Shown here: in pieces, positions 34,859 through 45,831 of the stretch
How the letters are laid out: the number at the start of each line of letters is the position of its first letter
Position numbering within the stretch: the stretch's first letter is position 1
Assembly: GCA_037157565.1 (NCBI GenBank)
Contig: JAZHRO010000046.1
Location: forward strand, 18,636,501 to 18,700,500
DNA from: Thalassia testudinum
Taxonomy: Eukaryota; Streptophyta; Magnoliopsida; Alismatales; Hydrocharitaceae
Reading direction: 5' to 3'
Length of the DNA stretch: 64,000 bases
Notes under the pieces: generated by a model
Seen by the model: the letters and a program-made list of their open reading frames with translations, nothing else
Told to the model about the DNA's origin: nothing
Database searches by the model: none
Program-made: the position numbers and the translations under genes

Positions 34859-35807
34859 ATGCAAAAGTGCTGAAGGCTTACCGCCTCAGCACACGGGGTG
34901 AGGTCCCCTTCACCCGCCCGGTTACCCGGTCTCGTCCGCGCTCACGCCCCGCGGACCTGACCCGACCCGACCTGACTTAAGACAGACCTGCACTCCTCGC
35001 CCACCACGCACGCCGGTGGGCCTGGACCCGGGCCTGACCCGAACCCGGTTACCCGGCAGCTCTGGGAGAGCTTTCCCAAGAGTGGTTTCAGAGAGAGAGA
35101 GAGACGCGGGGGGAGGGTAGAGTAGGTTTTGCCTCTGACGAAAAACTCTGAAGTGTGCAGGCACAGGCGAAGAAGAAGACCCGCGGAAGAAGAAGGAAGC
35201 TGACTATAGCAACAGGTAGTTAAGTCGTCTGATTTGGAAATCAGACGACGGCCTGAAGGGAAAAGAAGAAAGGAGGGGTGACGTCCCTGGCTGAAAAAGA
35301 AAAGAAGAAGCTGACACTTAGCCGCAGGGAGGAGAAACAAGAAGAAACTCTAAAGAAGAGGCTGAGCAAGGCAGAAGAAGAGGAAAGGCTGTAGAGAAGA
35401 AGTACAGCAGAGCCAAGGAAGAAGAAACCTTCACAGAAGAGACTGCAGAAAAAGAAGAAGAGAGGCCAAGACAGAAACCAAGGAAGAAGAAGAAGGAGAT
35501 CTGAAGAAAGAAAGAGGAGCATCACCTCTGCAGAACAAAGAAGTAGGAGATCTGAAGAAAGAAAGAAAGAAGAACATCACGAGGAGAAAACAAAGAGCAA
35601 CAAATTCTTTCCCTCTCTCTTTCTTTATTTTGTAAAAGAAATATGTATATCTCTAGAATACAACTTGCTCCCTGAGTTCGACCTCGGGAACTCTTTTATT
35701 TTCCGAGTAAAAAAATTTATATATTTGAAATGTTGGTAATAACTGGCTATACTACAACGTTATAACAAACTAAAACCCGATTATCCCGAAGCCAAGCGAT
35801 TTCATTT

Positions 35808-35825
35808 TGGCGCCGCTGCCGGGGA
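35808..35825 (+). other. Primer-binding site of A (tRNA-Asp)
   Basis: TGGCGCCGCTGCCGGGGA, three bases after the LTR end, with one difference from the perfect tRNA-Asp complement seen in N. Confidence 0.85.
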
Positions 35826-36733
35826 GCAACGGCTATTCTAGAGGTAAACATTCCTGTTTCTTTTTAATTTCTGATAATCTCCTTTCTTTTGTGCAGCTAC
35901 AGGAACTCAAGAAGACAAGCAACCACACGACGACCACTCCGAAGACAGGTAAATTTTTCCTCTCACTATTAACCCCTAAACTCTAAAGAGGAAGAAAAGA
36001 AAAGAACAAGCAATATAGGGCTAACCTGTCTTCCATACTTAGTAACCATAAAGAGTTGCATGTTTTCAACTCATCACTCCTGCACACTATTAAGGGTATT
36101 TAAGGGCTAACACATTCTTGCTTGAGCCCTAATTGCCCAACAAAGAGTTAAATGGACCAAGTAGAGCCAACATAAGGTCAAACATTAGGATTTCAGTAGA
36201 GACACACCCCTTAATCAAGAATTGAGGAAATCTAAAAGAGGTGTGCCCAAGCCATTGATTGAAAATAATTAACAAGAAAAATCCTAAACAATTGGCTCTC
36301 TCTAAACACTTGAACCCTAAAAGACAGGACCTAAAAGCTCTTAAAGAAAATAAGAGGTAAAGTTGACCCCTTGGGTCAACCAACCTTAAATTAGGTCACT
36401 CTTTGCACTTAAAAGACTAAAGTTCAAGTGAAAACCTTAAGCACCCTGATCTTAAAATTGGTAGACTTAAGAGGTCAAGATCCCCATTCTGGTCTACCTG
36501 GAACCGCAGTGACAAGAGAGGTCGGGTGGGGGAAACCCTGTAACCCGTGGGGACGCTCTACCGTGTAGGGGTCTTCGCGGGACTCTCCCTCTCTGGCTGC
36601 CCAGGTAATTCTCAGGTGGACGATCTTTCTGATCAAGGGGTCCATCTGCCCCGTACCTCTATAGTCACCCAACACATTTTTTGGGTGCCTTGATTGGGTC
36701 CAGCACCTTTTAACTTACCTCTCCCAACTGTGC
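35826..36733 (+). other. Leader of element A
   Basis: About 0.9 kb, non-coding, with a GC-rich end (36480-36670) likely to fold. No frame of note. The Gag start codon follows at 36734. Confidence 0.55.
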
Positions 36734-37990
36734 ATGTACGGAAGGAGGTCCCTAGGACCACCCTTAAGACCTCCATTAGAAATTCACTCTCGTCAAGGCC
36801 AAGCCTCGACGCCCGTGTTTGTGCAGCAACACCCTCACATTATTCTCTCTTCTGATTCAGAACCAAGTTCTTCTTCTTCCCCCATCATGGCTCAGCCAGT
36901 TGAGGAAGAAAATAATCTGGAACACCAGCTCCAGCGACTCAATGACCTCTTCCAAAACTTCGTGCACCCACCACAGCGTCCTATGATGCGGGACCACTAC
37001 AATCCTGCTGCGGTGGCCATTGAGCCTCGAGTCAGAATCCCGACTGGAGGACCTGATTCCGAACTAAAGCCGAACATGATTCATGCTATACCTAAATTCC
37101 ATGGGCTTAATTCTGAAGATCCCTTCCAGCACATCAAACAGCTAAAGCATCTGGCCCACACTTTTGGATCAGATGCGCAAAATCGGGATATTCTTCTCAT
37201 GAAGATGTTCTCCTTTTCTCTTATGGACAAGGCCGCCCATTGGTATCAAACTCAGACCCAGCCAATCAACACTTGGGAAGAACTTCAATCCGAGTTTTTG
37301 AAAAAGTTCTTTCCCGTTGGTCGGACCAACGCCTTGCGCCATCAGATTACACACTTCACTCAACAATCAGGAGAACCTCTCCAAGAGGCATGGGATCATT
37401 TTCAGGATCTCATGAGAAAGTGCCCCCATCACGGAGTTCCTAAATGGGAACAAGTCCAATCTTTTTACCAGGGACTCCGTGAGGACATCCGCCTTTTCGT
37501 CAATGCAACTTGCGGAGGAAACATCATGGGTCAACATGAAGACACCGTATGGGAGATTCTCGAAAACATGTGCGAGAACTCCATCAACAATGACTCCATG
37601 GGACTATTCGACAGGACGAATACCCGCGCAGCGAAGAATCTTAAGGGAGCACATGAGACGCAGGGCCTGTCCGCATCAGTCGGCCTGGAATTAATGGCCA
37701 GTCGATTGGACAAGGTCTCAATCATTGAAAAGAAGGTGGATGAGCTGACTCAGCACTTGCAGCGAGCCACCTCTGCGCGTAACTCCTTTGCACAACCTCC
37801 TTCCACACAGGAGACTGTGCAAAACATCCTCCACCGATCCTCCCCTGGGATGGATCCATATCCATCCCCATCTGATTCTTGGACTGGAAGATCATCCGAT
37901 CCTTTCTACACCAGCCGGGGGAACTCCATTCCTCCTTTCCCTGATTCTCAGGAGGTTCCTCAGACCTGCGAGGACCTCAACGCCATCTAG
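36734..37990 (+). CDS. gag: Gag polyprotein of element A
   Basis: 418 codons, open. Gag forms the cytoplasmic particle in which the element's RNA is reverse-transcribed. The first residues MYGRRS match the starts of N and Y Gag, which supports ATG 36734. The N-terminal third is rich in Ser, Pro and Gln. The capsid (retrotransposon gag) domain spans roughly residues 115-290: IPKFHGLNSEDPFQHIKQL, AAHWYQTQTQPINTWEEL, FLKKFFPVGRTNAL, CPHHGVPKWEQVQSFY, ENSINNDS. No CCHC zinc knuckle is seen, normal for Athila-type Gag. It ends at TAG 37988. The same frame has a second TAG at 38012 and then stays open into pol, so Gag and Pol share one frame. Confidence 0.92.
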   Translation: MYGRRSLGPPLRPPLEIHSRQGQASTPVFVQQHPHIILSSDSEPSSSSSPIMAQPVEEENNLEHQLQRLNDLFQNFVHPPQRPMMRDHYNPAAVAIEPRVRIPTGGPDSELKPNMIHAIPKFHGLNSEDPFQHIKQLKHLAHTFGSDAQNRDILLMKMFSFSLMDKAAHWYQTQTQPINTWEELQSEFLKKFFPVGRTNALRHQITHFTQQSGEPLQEAWDHFQDLMRKCPHHGVPKWEQVQSFYQGLREDIRLFVNATCGGNIMGQHEDTVWEILENMCENSINNDSMGLFDRTNTRAAKNLKGAHETQGLSASVGLELMASRLDKVSIIEKKVDELTQHLQRATSARNSFAQPPSTQETVQNILHRSSPGMDPYPSPSDSWTGRSSDPFYTSRGNSIPPFPDSQEVPQTCEDLNAI

Positions 37991-38170
37991 AATGACCCAT
38001 TCTCCAACACTTAGAACCCTAGATGGCGAAACCATCCCAATTTTCACTGGGCGGGAAATTCCCAAACCCAAAGACCACCTTTTCAGTCCTACCCACAGCC
38101 CTCTCATCACTACCAGCCGCCTCAGCCTCGGCCCAACCCTACTTATCCATCAGGGCCTAATCAAGATCAA

Positions 38171-41100
38171 ATGTCCTTAATCCTTCAGACTCTGGCTGAC
38201 ATTAAAAAATCGAATGCGGCTATTCAAAAACAGCACAAGGACGAGCTTACTGAAGTTAAAACTCAACTGGCCCAGTTGGCAAATTCTCGCCAACCAGGCA
38301 CACTCCCTTCCCAACCTCTTCCTAACCCAAATAACATGCCAACCCAGAAGCGCGTTATGAATCCAAATTTAGGCCACGCCCAATGGATTTATCAGGCTCC
38401 TACTGCTCCATCTCCAGACGAGATGGAAGCCTCAACTTCTTGTGCGGGATTTCAGCAGCAGCCACCCCTCCTACCAAACCCAAACCAAAATCAGGCCGGA
38501 TTAAATTCTGTAACAACACGTAGTGGTAAAACAACTCAAGACCCGCATTGTCCAAACCACTCCAAGCATGATAACCATGACCCTAGGATAGTTATCCAAG
38601 GTACCGCTGTTCCAGATCCACAACCTGGACCTATCCTAGAAGAACCAACCAAGATCCCGTTTCCCGAGGCCCTGACCAAGGGAAAGAAGACCACCAAACC
38701 CGTGGCCCCTGAGGAGGACCTGGTCAAGCTCTTTGAGCAGGTCCACATAAACATCCCCTTGATGGATGCAATCCGCCACGTACCAGCTTACTCACGATTT
38801 CTAAAGAATATATGTACACCCCAGCGTAAGCCGCGAACCAAGGGAGGGAGCCCAATTGTTCTGTCAGAGCAAGCCAGCTCTGTAATCCTTAGTAGACTCC
38901 CACCCAAGGCAAAAGATCCTGGAACTCCCCTGATCTCCTGTAAGATAGGTGGTACCCAATTTGATAGAGCATTGTTAGACTTGGGTGCATCTATAAATCT
39001 GATACCCACATCCTTACTTGACCATCTAGAAGAATCTGAGCTGAAACCAACCGAGGTGACATTACAATTAGCAGATCGATCTATAAAGTCACCAAAAGGG
39101 ATTCTCGAGGATGTTATCGTGAGAGTGCGGGATTTCTATTTTCCAGTGGACTTTATAGTCTTAGACATGGATGCACCTGAGAACCCTAGGGATACACCAA
39201 TCATTCTAGGGAGACCTTTCTTGGCTACTGCTAGAGCCAACATCAGCTGTGAGGAGGGCCAAATAGAGCTTAAGTTTGGAGATCAAACACTGAAAATTGA
39301 TATATTTAAGGCCCAACAAGGAATTAATTGCGGCGTCATCGAGCAAATTTGTGACATCAAGACTTTGGTTGATGAATCACACCTCCAGAATGACTTGAGT
39401 ATGCCTCATCAACCACAGAAGGATCTTGACCCGCAAACAGAGGAGTCAAATCCAGATGTGAACAACCCAGTAACTCCCACCCTTGAACCTCACATCTATA
39501 CTGAACCACCCGCTGCTGCTGAAAACCCCATCCTCGAACTGAAACCCCTTCCTGCTCACTTAAAATACATCTTTTTGGGTTCTAATCAGACCCTTCCTGT
39601 GATCATCAATTCCAACCTCAGTCCTGAACAGGAATCCCGTCTGATTATTGTCCTCCAGCAACATCGCAGAGCCATCGGATGGACTCTCGATGATTTGACT
39701 GGAATAAGTCCCTCTTATTGTACTCATCATATCTATTCAGAAGAGGGCACACGACCTTCTCGTGAAATGCAGAGACGCTTAAACCCCAATCTGCAGGAGG
39801 TCGTGAAAAAGGAGATCATCAAGTGGTTAGATGCCGGGATCATCTACCCGATCTCCGATAGTCGTTGGGTGAGCCCAATTCAGGTCGTGCCCAAGAAGGC
39901 AGGACTCACCACTATAACGACTGAGACCGGAGAAATCATTCCTACCCGATTAGCCAACTCGTGGAGAGTCTGTATAGATTACCATCGACTCAATTCCTCC
40001 ACGAAGAAGGATCATTTCCCACTACCCTTCATTGATCAAATTCTCGAAAAACTAGCGGGAAATAGGTTCTTCTGCTTTCTTGACGGGTACTCCGGTTATA
40101 ACCAGGTGGCAATCCATCCTGAGGACCAAGAAAAGACCACGTTCACCTGCCCCTTCGGAACATACGCTTTCCGAAGGATGCCTTTCGGTCTTTGCAATGC
40201 ACCCGCTACTTTTCAGCGATGCATGCTTGCCATATTCTCAGATATGGTAGGTGATTATCTGGAAGTCTTCATGGATGACTTTTCAGTTTTCGGAGCATCA
40301 TTCGACGATTGCCTCCAACACTTGGTCCAGATACTCAGGCGGTGCATCGATGTGAATTTGGTTCTTTCCTGGGAAAAGAGCCATTTCATGGTGCCTGAGG
40401 GAATTGTCCTGGGACACTCAATTTCGGAGAAAGGTATCCAAGTGGATCGAGCTAAGGTTAATCTGATTTCTCACCTTCCTATGCCTAGCTCGATCAGGGA
40501 CATCCGATCCTTTTTAGGGCATGTCGGTTTTTATCGACAATTTATCCCTGATTTTTCAAAAATGGCACGCCCCCTGACCACTCTTCTCTCCAAGGATGTT
40601 CCCTTCGAAATCTCCAAGGAATGCACTCAAGCATTTGAAATCCTGCGTGACCGAGTCACCCAAGCCCCGATCCTACAGTCCCCTGATTGGTCTCAACCCT
40701 TTGAGATCATGTGTGATGCATCCGACTTCGCTGTAGGAGCGGTTTTAGGGCAGAAAAATGACAAGAAACCTGTGGTCATTTACTACGCCAGCAAAACACT
40801 CGATGAGGCTCAGCGTAACTATACGGTTACTGAGAAAGAACTGCTAGCTGTAGTATTTTCCCTAGAGAAGTTCAGATCGTACCTTCTGGGTTCCCATGTC
40901 ATCATATACTCGGATCACACAGCTGTGAGGCATCTCCTTGCAAAGAAGGACGCGAAACCTAGATTGATCCGATGGATCTTGCTGTTGCAAGAATTCGACC
41001 TTGAGATTCGCGACAAAGCGGGAAAACAAAACGTGGTAGCTGATCACTTGTCCTGTCTTCCTTCTGAAATAATTGACCCTTCCGGACCCATCACTGAGCA

Positions 41101-42433
41101 TTTTCCCGATGAGCACCTGCTGACTATTGGTACTAGCCTTCCATGGTTTGCTAATATTGTAAATTACTTGGCATCTCATCAGACCCCGTCCGATTGGCCG
41201 AAGGCCAAGAAAGACAAATTACGCTCCGATGCCAAGTATTACATTTGGGAAGACCCGTACCTCTTCCGCATAGGTGCCGATCAGATCATCCGGAGATGTG
41301 TCCCGGAAGGGGAAGTCAACAATATCCTCTCTTTCTGCCATGACCAGGCATGCGGTGGCCATTTTGTTGGGCATAAAACCGCATCAAAAGTCCTCCAGTG
41401 CGGCTTTTACTGGCCCACACAGTTCAAAGACGCATACAGTCATTGCAAGGCATGCAGTCGTTGCCAGACTTTGGGCAACATGAGCCATCGCGACATGATG
41501 CCTATGCAACCGATTCTAGTATGCGAAATCTTTGATGTTTGGGGGATTGATTTTATGGGCCCCTTTCCTGTTTCGGATGGTTTCGAATACATTCTGTTGG
41601 CTGTGGACTACGTGTCCAAATGGATCGAAGCCATACCGACCCGAACCTGTGATCACAAAATCATTCTCAAATTCATTCATCAACACATTTTCTCAAGGTT
41701 CGGGATTCCTCGTGCAATAATCTCTGATGGGGGGACCCATTTCACAAATGCTCAGTTTAGGTCACTGATGACCAAATACGGGGTGTCTCACCGAATCTCT
41801 ACTCCTTACCACCCCCAAACTAATGGTCTAGCTGAGCTGTCTAATCGGGAGATCAAGAAAATCCTGCAAGTCACTGTTCGACCTGACAGGAAGGACTGGT
41901 CGTCCCGACTTCCGGAAGCATTGTGGGCCTATAGGATCGCCCACAAGACCCAATTAGGCATGTCTCCCTTTAGACTGGTGTACGGAAAGGCATGCCACCT
42001 TCCCGTCGAACTGGAGCATAAAGCCTATTGGGCAGTACGGAACTGTAATCTAGATCTTTCCAAGGCTGGGACCCACAGAAAACTCCAAATCAGCGAGATC
42101 GATGAATTACGCATAGACGCGTACGAGAACTCGCAAATCTACAAGGAGCGGGTTAAAGCCTTCCACGACAAACACATCTCGAGAAAGATCTTTCATCCTG
42201 GTCAAAAGGTCCTACTCTTTGATGCCCGACTCAAACTCTTCCCAGGAAAACTGAGATCTAAGTGGGTCGGACCATATTTGGTCCGACAGGTTTTTGGAAA
42301 TGGAGCAATCGAAATCAGTCCACTCAGCCACGATTCTGAACCTTTCATCGTGAACGGTCAGAGACTCAAGCCGTTCATTGATGTAACTTCTACTAATTTG
42401 GCTGAGGCATCTTATACCCTCCTTTCCCCTTGA
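38171..42433 (+). CDS. pol: Pol polyprotein of element A (protease, RT, RNase H, integrase)
   Basis: 1,420 codons from ATG 38171; the frame is open from 38015, just after the second TAG of the gag-pol link, so the true N-terminus may come from readthrough. Domains by residue: a lysine- and Gln-rich linker; aspartic protease near 270 ([12 protein letters not shown]); RT about 540-790 with [19 protein letters not shown] and the catalytic VFMDDF near 700 (FMDD in place of the more usual YMDD or YIDD); RNase H from about 849 ([13 protein letters not shown]) with [11 protein letters not shown]; integrase zinc finger about 1057-1099 (H, H, then CKACSRC); integrase core with Asp1127 (GIDFMGPF), Asp1186 (ISDGGTHF) and Glu1222, giving exact D-35-E spacing. 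No chromodomain follows. All catalytic residues I can check are present, so the enzymes look functional. Confidence 0.96.
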   Translation: MSLILQTLADIKKSNAAIQKQHKDELTEVKTQLAQLANSRQPGTLPSQPLPNPNNMPTQKRVMNPNLGHAQWIYQAPTAPSPDEMEASTSCAGFQQQPPLLPNPNQNQAGLNSVTTRSGKTTQDPHCPNHSKHDNHDPRIVIQGTAVPDPQPGPILEEPTKIPFPEALTKGKKTTKPVAPEEDLVKLFEQVHINIPLMDAIRHVPAYSRFLKNICTPQRKPRTKGGSPIVLSEQASSVILSRLPPKAKDPGTPLISCKIGGTQFDRALLDLGASINLIPTSLLDHLEESELKPTEVTLQLADRSIKSPKGILEDVIVRVRDFYFPVDFIVLDMDAPENPRDTPIILGRPFLATARANISCEEGQIELKFGDQTLKIDIFKAQQGINCGVIEQICDIKTLVDESHLQNDLSMPHQPQKDLDPQTEESNPDVNNPVTPTLEPHIYTEPPAAAENPILELKPLPAHLKYIFLGSNQTLPVIINSNLSPEQESRLIIVLQQHRRAIGWTLDDLTGISPSYCTHHIYSEEGTRPSREMQRRLNPNLQEVVKKEIIKWLDAGIIYPISDSRWVSPIQVVPKKAGLTTITTETGEIIPTRLANSWRVCIDYHRLNSSTKKDHFPLPFIDQILEKLAGNRFFCFLDGYSGYNQVAIHPEDQEKTTFTCPFGTYAFRRMPFGLCNAPATFQRCMLAIFSDMVGDYLEVFMDDFSVFGASFDDCLQHLVQILRRCIDVNLVLSWEKSHFMVPEGIVLGHSISEKGIQVDRAKVNLISHLPMPSSIRDIRSFLGHVGFYRQFIPDFSKMARPLTTLLSKDVPFEISKECTQAFEILRDRVTQAPILQSPDWSQPFEIMCDASDFAVGAVLGQKNDKKPVVIYYASKTLDEAQRNYTVTEKELLAVVFSLEKFRSYLLGSHVIIYSDHTAVRHLLAKKDAKPRLIRWILLLQEFDLEIRDKAGKQNVVADHLSCLPSEIIDPSGPITEHFPDEHLLTIGTSLPWFANIVNYLASHQTPSDWPKAKKDKLRSDAKYYIWEDPYLFRIGADQIIRRCVPEGEVNNILSFCHDQACGGHFVGHKTASKVLQCGFYWPTQFKDAYSHCKACSRCQTLGNMSHRDMMPMQPILVCEIFDVWGIDFMGPFPVSDGFEYILLAVDYVSKWIEAIPTRTCDHKIILKFIHQHIFSRFGIPRAIISDGGTHFTNAQFRSLMTKYGVSHRISTPYHPQTNGLAELSNREIKKILQVTVRPDRKDWSSRLPEALWAYRIAHKTQLGMSPFRLVYGKACHLPVELEHKAYWAVRNCNLDLSKAGTHRKLQISEIDELRIDAYENSQIYKERVKAFHDKHISRKIFHPGQKVLLFDARLKLFPGKLRSKWVGPYLVRQVFGNGAIEISPLSHDSEPFIVNGQRLKPFIDVTSTNLAEASYTLLSP

Positions 42434-43951
42434 GCTTATTGCGCCCAGCCGATGGCGTAAAACTCAGCGCTTAACGGGAGGCAGCCCGTCATTCTCTTTG
42501 AAAACCTGAAACTTGTTCTGACAGCTTTTTTGCACTTGAAGTTCACACTTTAGGGCAGCCAACTCCACCTCAGGTGCTTGCATCTGAGACTCATCAAAAC
42601 AGCTATCCTAATGTATGAACTTAGTTGAATAAAAACCCCTAGGTTACAATGAGGACATTGCAAATCTTAGGCATGGGGGGGTAGGAAAGTACAAAAACTT
42701 GTAAGAAAAGGTTTCAAACAAAAAAATTCACATATGCCAAAAACACCATAAAAATTAAAAAATTTTCGAAAAAGAATAAGAGGAAAAGAGGAGAAGGAAA
42801 TTTTGTGAAGGAGAAGAAAAACAAAATGAAAAAGGAGCACAAAATTATAAGAAAAAGTGATAGTCATTAGTAAGGAACTAAGGAATTAACTTAAGTTCTA
42901 GACCTCATTCAAGAAAAGTGCACAATGAGATTAGTAAAGAATGCAAACCTTAGGCATTCTTGAATAGACTCTTAGTACCCATTAAGATCTGGACACTCCT
43001 CAAGAGGTTGAGGAAAATGAAAAGCTAAAGTATTAGGTCTAAGGCTTAGGGAGTATTCGGCCTCGTTAACTAATTTTTGGTTTACGGGACTCAGTAACCT
43101 AAGCACCCTAACCTCACACACAGCCTGGTTCAGTAAGCGTAAAAATCAGAATCACGCAGAAGCGTCGCAAAAATCTGAAAAGATCACCTAGAATAGGAGC
43201 GGCCGATCAACACAAGATTGATTTGGACGAGTTCCCAGCGCGGAGAGGCGGGAAATCCCCTTGAAGATGCGTAACAAAATATCATCTCCTCGGTGCTTGT
43301 CTCTTAGGATATTTACATATCCTACTGGGGGCATGTAAGCACTCTGCTGGTTCAGATTCCATGGATGGCATTATCTCGAAGTGTCAATTGCCAGGGTCTG
43401 GATTCGGCCACGGAATACCATGGATGGGATTATCTCGAAATCTCAATAGCCAGGGTTCCGGGGGTTGCCATTGCCGGTGCTATCTCGAAGCATCGATCGC
43501 CAGGAACCCTTGAGGATTGATGATGGGAGCAAGGAATCTAATACAGGCCGTGTTGAAAAGCCAATCCTAGGCTAGAACTAAAAAGAAAAAGAGAGAGAAA
43601 ACTCTCCAAACAGAAAAACTTTCTATCTCTCTCTTACAAAACGCACTGCGAACTGAGCCAGGGCTAAAATCATTTCAAGCACGGGTGCTTTAACCACGAA
43701 GTCCAATAAACCTTAGGTTAGTTCTTGGGGGCCTTAAAAACCTTTGCTAAAAGACTGAGGCTAAGGCTAGACAGATTTGGATCTTGATTAGTACTAGAGT
43801 ACCTTTTAGGCCTATGGTCAGCATTCTAATCTAATCTATGCTCAAATAAAAAAGGCACTTATCTAAAACTATTAAAAACTTCATGGTCTAGAACAAGGGT
43901 TGAAACCTTAAGTTTTTGCTAAGGGACTAGCAAAAGCTAGGCATGGGGGTA
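42434..43951 (+). other. 3' non-coding region of A
   Basis: No envelope-like or other frame of note, unlike classical Athila. It holds a polypurine-like box just after pol (42646-42685: AATGAGGACATTG then AGGCATGGGGGGGTAGG), an A-rich stretch (42720-42860), three diverged units at 43359-43396, 43418-43455 and 43467-43504 (each near ATTATCTCGAAGTGTCAATTG), and the final polypurine box at 43922-43951. Confidence 0.75.
43922..43951 (+). other. Polypurine tract of A
   Basis: GGACTAGCAAAAGCTAGG followed by CATGGGGGTA, ending at the first base of the 3' LTR. It primes plus-strand synthesis. The box is far longer than a usual tract and almost identical in the other elements here. Confidence 0.8.
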
Positions 43952-44876
43952 TGATGAGAACCTCATCATGAGCCATAACTAGCTCATTTTGACCTAATAC
44001 AAAGGATAAAAGCTCCTACATATCTCAAGAAAAGGCTTAACCCAGAGAACCCTGAGTTTGAGAAGAAAATAAGTCACAAGGGGTAAAAATGCAATTTTAC
44101 CAGTATAATCTGCATACAGGGTAATTCAGGGCCCAAACATAGGTCAAAGCAGCTTAATAAGAATAAAAGTGGGATGAAATGATCTAGCAAGGGCTACAGC
44201 AATTCCAAGAAACTAAATGATAATCTGTAACCCTAAAACAACCCACTTCAATTCACAAGGTTCGAGGCAAAGTAAAAATAGAATAAACCCTCTAAAATTC
44301 ATAGAAAAATAATCTCCAGGGTTTAGAACCTTCAATTTGGCCTTCAGAACCCTTTTTGACCTACATTGAGAACCATGCCCAATTAATAACTTAATTTGGG
44401 TTTTTGCGTAAATTGACTGGTCAAACAAGGTTTAATATGGAAATGAAATTCACCATCAGATTCCTTAGGTCCTAATTAGTCATGTATAAAAACTTGAGCC
44501 TAAGAAGAAACCTCCTTGACCGACTTTACACTTTGGTCCTCATATATTTACTCTTTGGCCCTCAACTTTTGAACCCTCGCATTTTGGCCCCTAACTCTCC
44601 TTCGTTCTTTGCAATCAGGTCCCTCCTGCAAAACCTGCCAGCACCATGCTCCGGCGACCTTGCGCGGAGCATGGCGCCGCGCAGGGTGAGGTGGGGGACC
44701 TAGCAAGTAAACCGGGGGTGCCCTGCGTCGTCAGCCGTCGCAGGGACACCCCCCTGGTCGTTGTAACCCACCATACCGGCCGTGCGAACGCACGGACGGT
44801 ATGGGTTCTTGTTTCCGACCATCCTCCGGCGAGGGAGACACGTCGTCTCCCTCTGCCTTCCTCCCTGTTTGATCCC

Positions 44877-44884
44877 TATAAATA
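44877..44884 (+). promoter_or_regulatory. TATA box of A 3' LTR
   Basis: TATAAATA, identical to the 5' LTR. In the 3' LTR it could drive readout into N sequence. Confidence 0.6.
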
Positions 44885-45775
44885 CCCCCCGTTTCTCCAC
44901 CGACCGGGGCAGCCTGGATCTGACGGAGAAAATCCCCAACTTTCTTCTCTTCTTCCTCCGGCAGACGCTCACCAGCTCCGGCGGTTTCCTCCCCCTCCAC
45001 CTCTTCGCTCTGCCGCAATACCAGCAGCAGAGACTTCCTCCCCTGCTCTTCCCGCGCCACGCCGTACCCAGCTGGCGCCTCTCCGGCTCTCTGCTCGCCG
45101 CCGCCCCTTTCCCTGAGCATCGTCTTCTCCGGTGACAGTCGATACGACTGTCGCCCTGTTCCTCCCCCTTCGTCCCTGCAAGTAAGCTAGAGCTACTCCC
45201 CTTCTTCTCCTCTTTCTTTCCCCGCTTTCAATTTATTCAATTAAGCCCTCGACCGACCCTGACCACCTTCACCCCCTTCGTCTCCGGCCACCCTCCGGCG
45301 AGCTGCTCCCATCACCTCAGCGACCCACACGGCTCGCCGACCACCGCAGGACCTCCGCCTCCTCACCCTGATCAACCTCCGCCCTGCCACTTCCCCCACA
45401 TCACCCTCTGCAACCCCACCGAACAGACCCATCCTCCGACCCACAGTCCGACCTAGGGCAGCCCTCGCACGCCGCCCCGCGCCTCGCCACCACCCACACG
45501 AGCTTCGCCGCACCCTGGCGAAGCTCCTGGCACTCTCTGATTAGGCCGAGAGGCCGTTTTCTTGTGAACAGGCCACCCGACCTCCGCCGCCATTGCCGCG
45601 CAGGAGGAACTGCTTCCGCCTGCAGCTACAGGCGTGCCACGCTCAGCGCCAAGCCCAGATTCAACTCCCAAGCCTTGCGAGGCGTTTTGGCAAAACACCA
45701 GGTTCGCAGCTAAGGCAGAAAGCTTCGCGTGACGCCGCAATCTCCTGCTGACTTCCCCGCTGCGGGCGCGCAATT

Positions 45776-45831
45776 GAGGTGGGACATTTAGTCCCACCTC
45801 GGAAACGCCTGAAGAGTCGCAGCGACATAAG
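45776..45831 (+). promoter_or_regulatory. Hairpin with USE-like and TATA-like boxes in A 3' LTR
   Basis: Exact copy of the arrangement at 34803-34858: 10-bp inverted repeat, GTCCCACCTCG at 45791-45801, CATAAG at 45826 after 24 nt. Confidence 0.45.

Larger units (their letters stand above)
32979..35804 (+). repeat. 5' LTR of element A
   Basis: It starts TGGTGAGAACCTCATCA (the 3' LTR has TGATGAG) and ends GATTTCA. A TATA box is at 33904-33911, a hairpin with USE-like box at 34803-34828, and the U5 motif at 35668-35695. The GC-rich middle (33660-34560) gives many long chance frames on both strands, which I do not call. Confidence 0.92.

Noticed and set aside
42434..43951. Possible envelope-like gene after pol of A, as in classical Athila
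   Set aside because: No frame of useful length and no signal or membrane segment is present.
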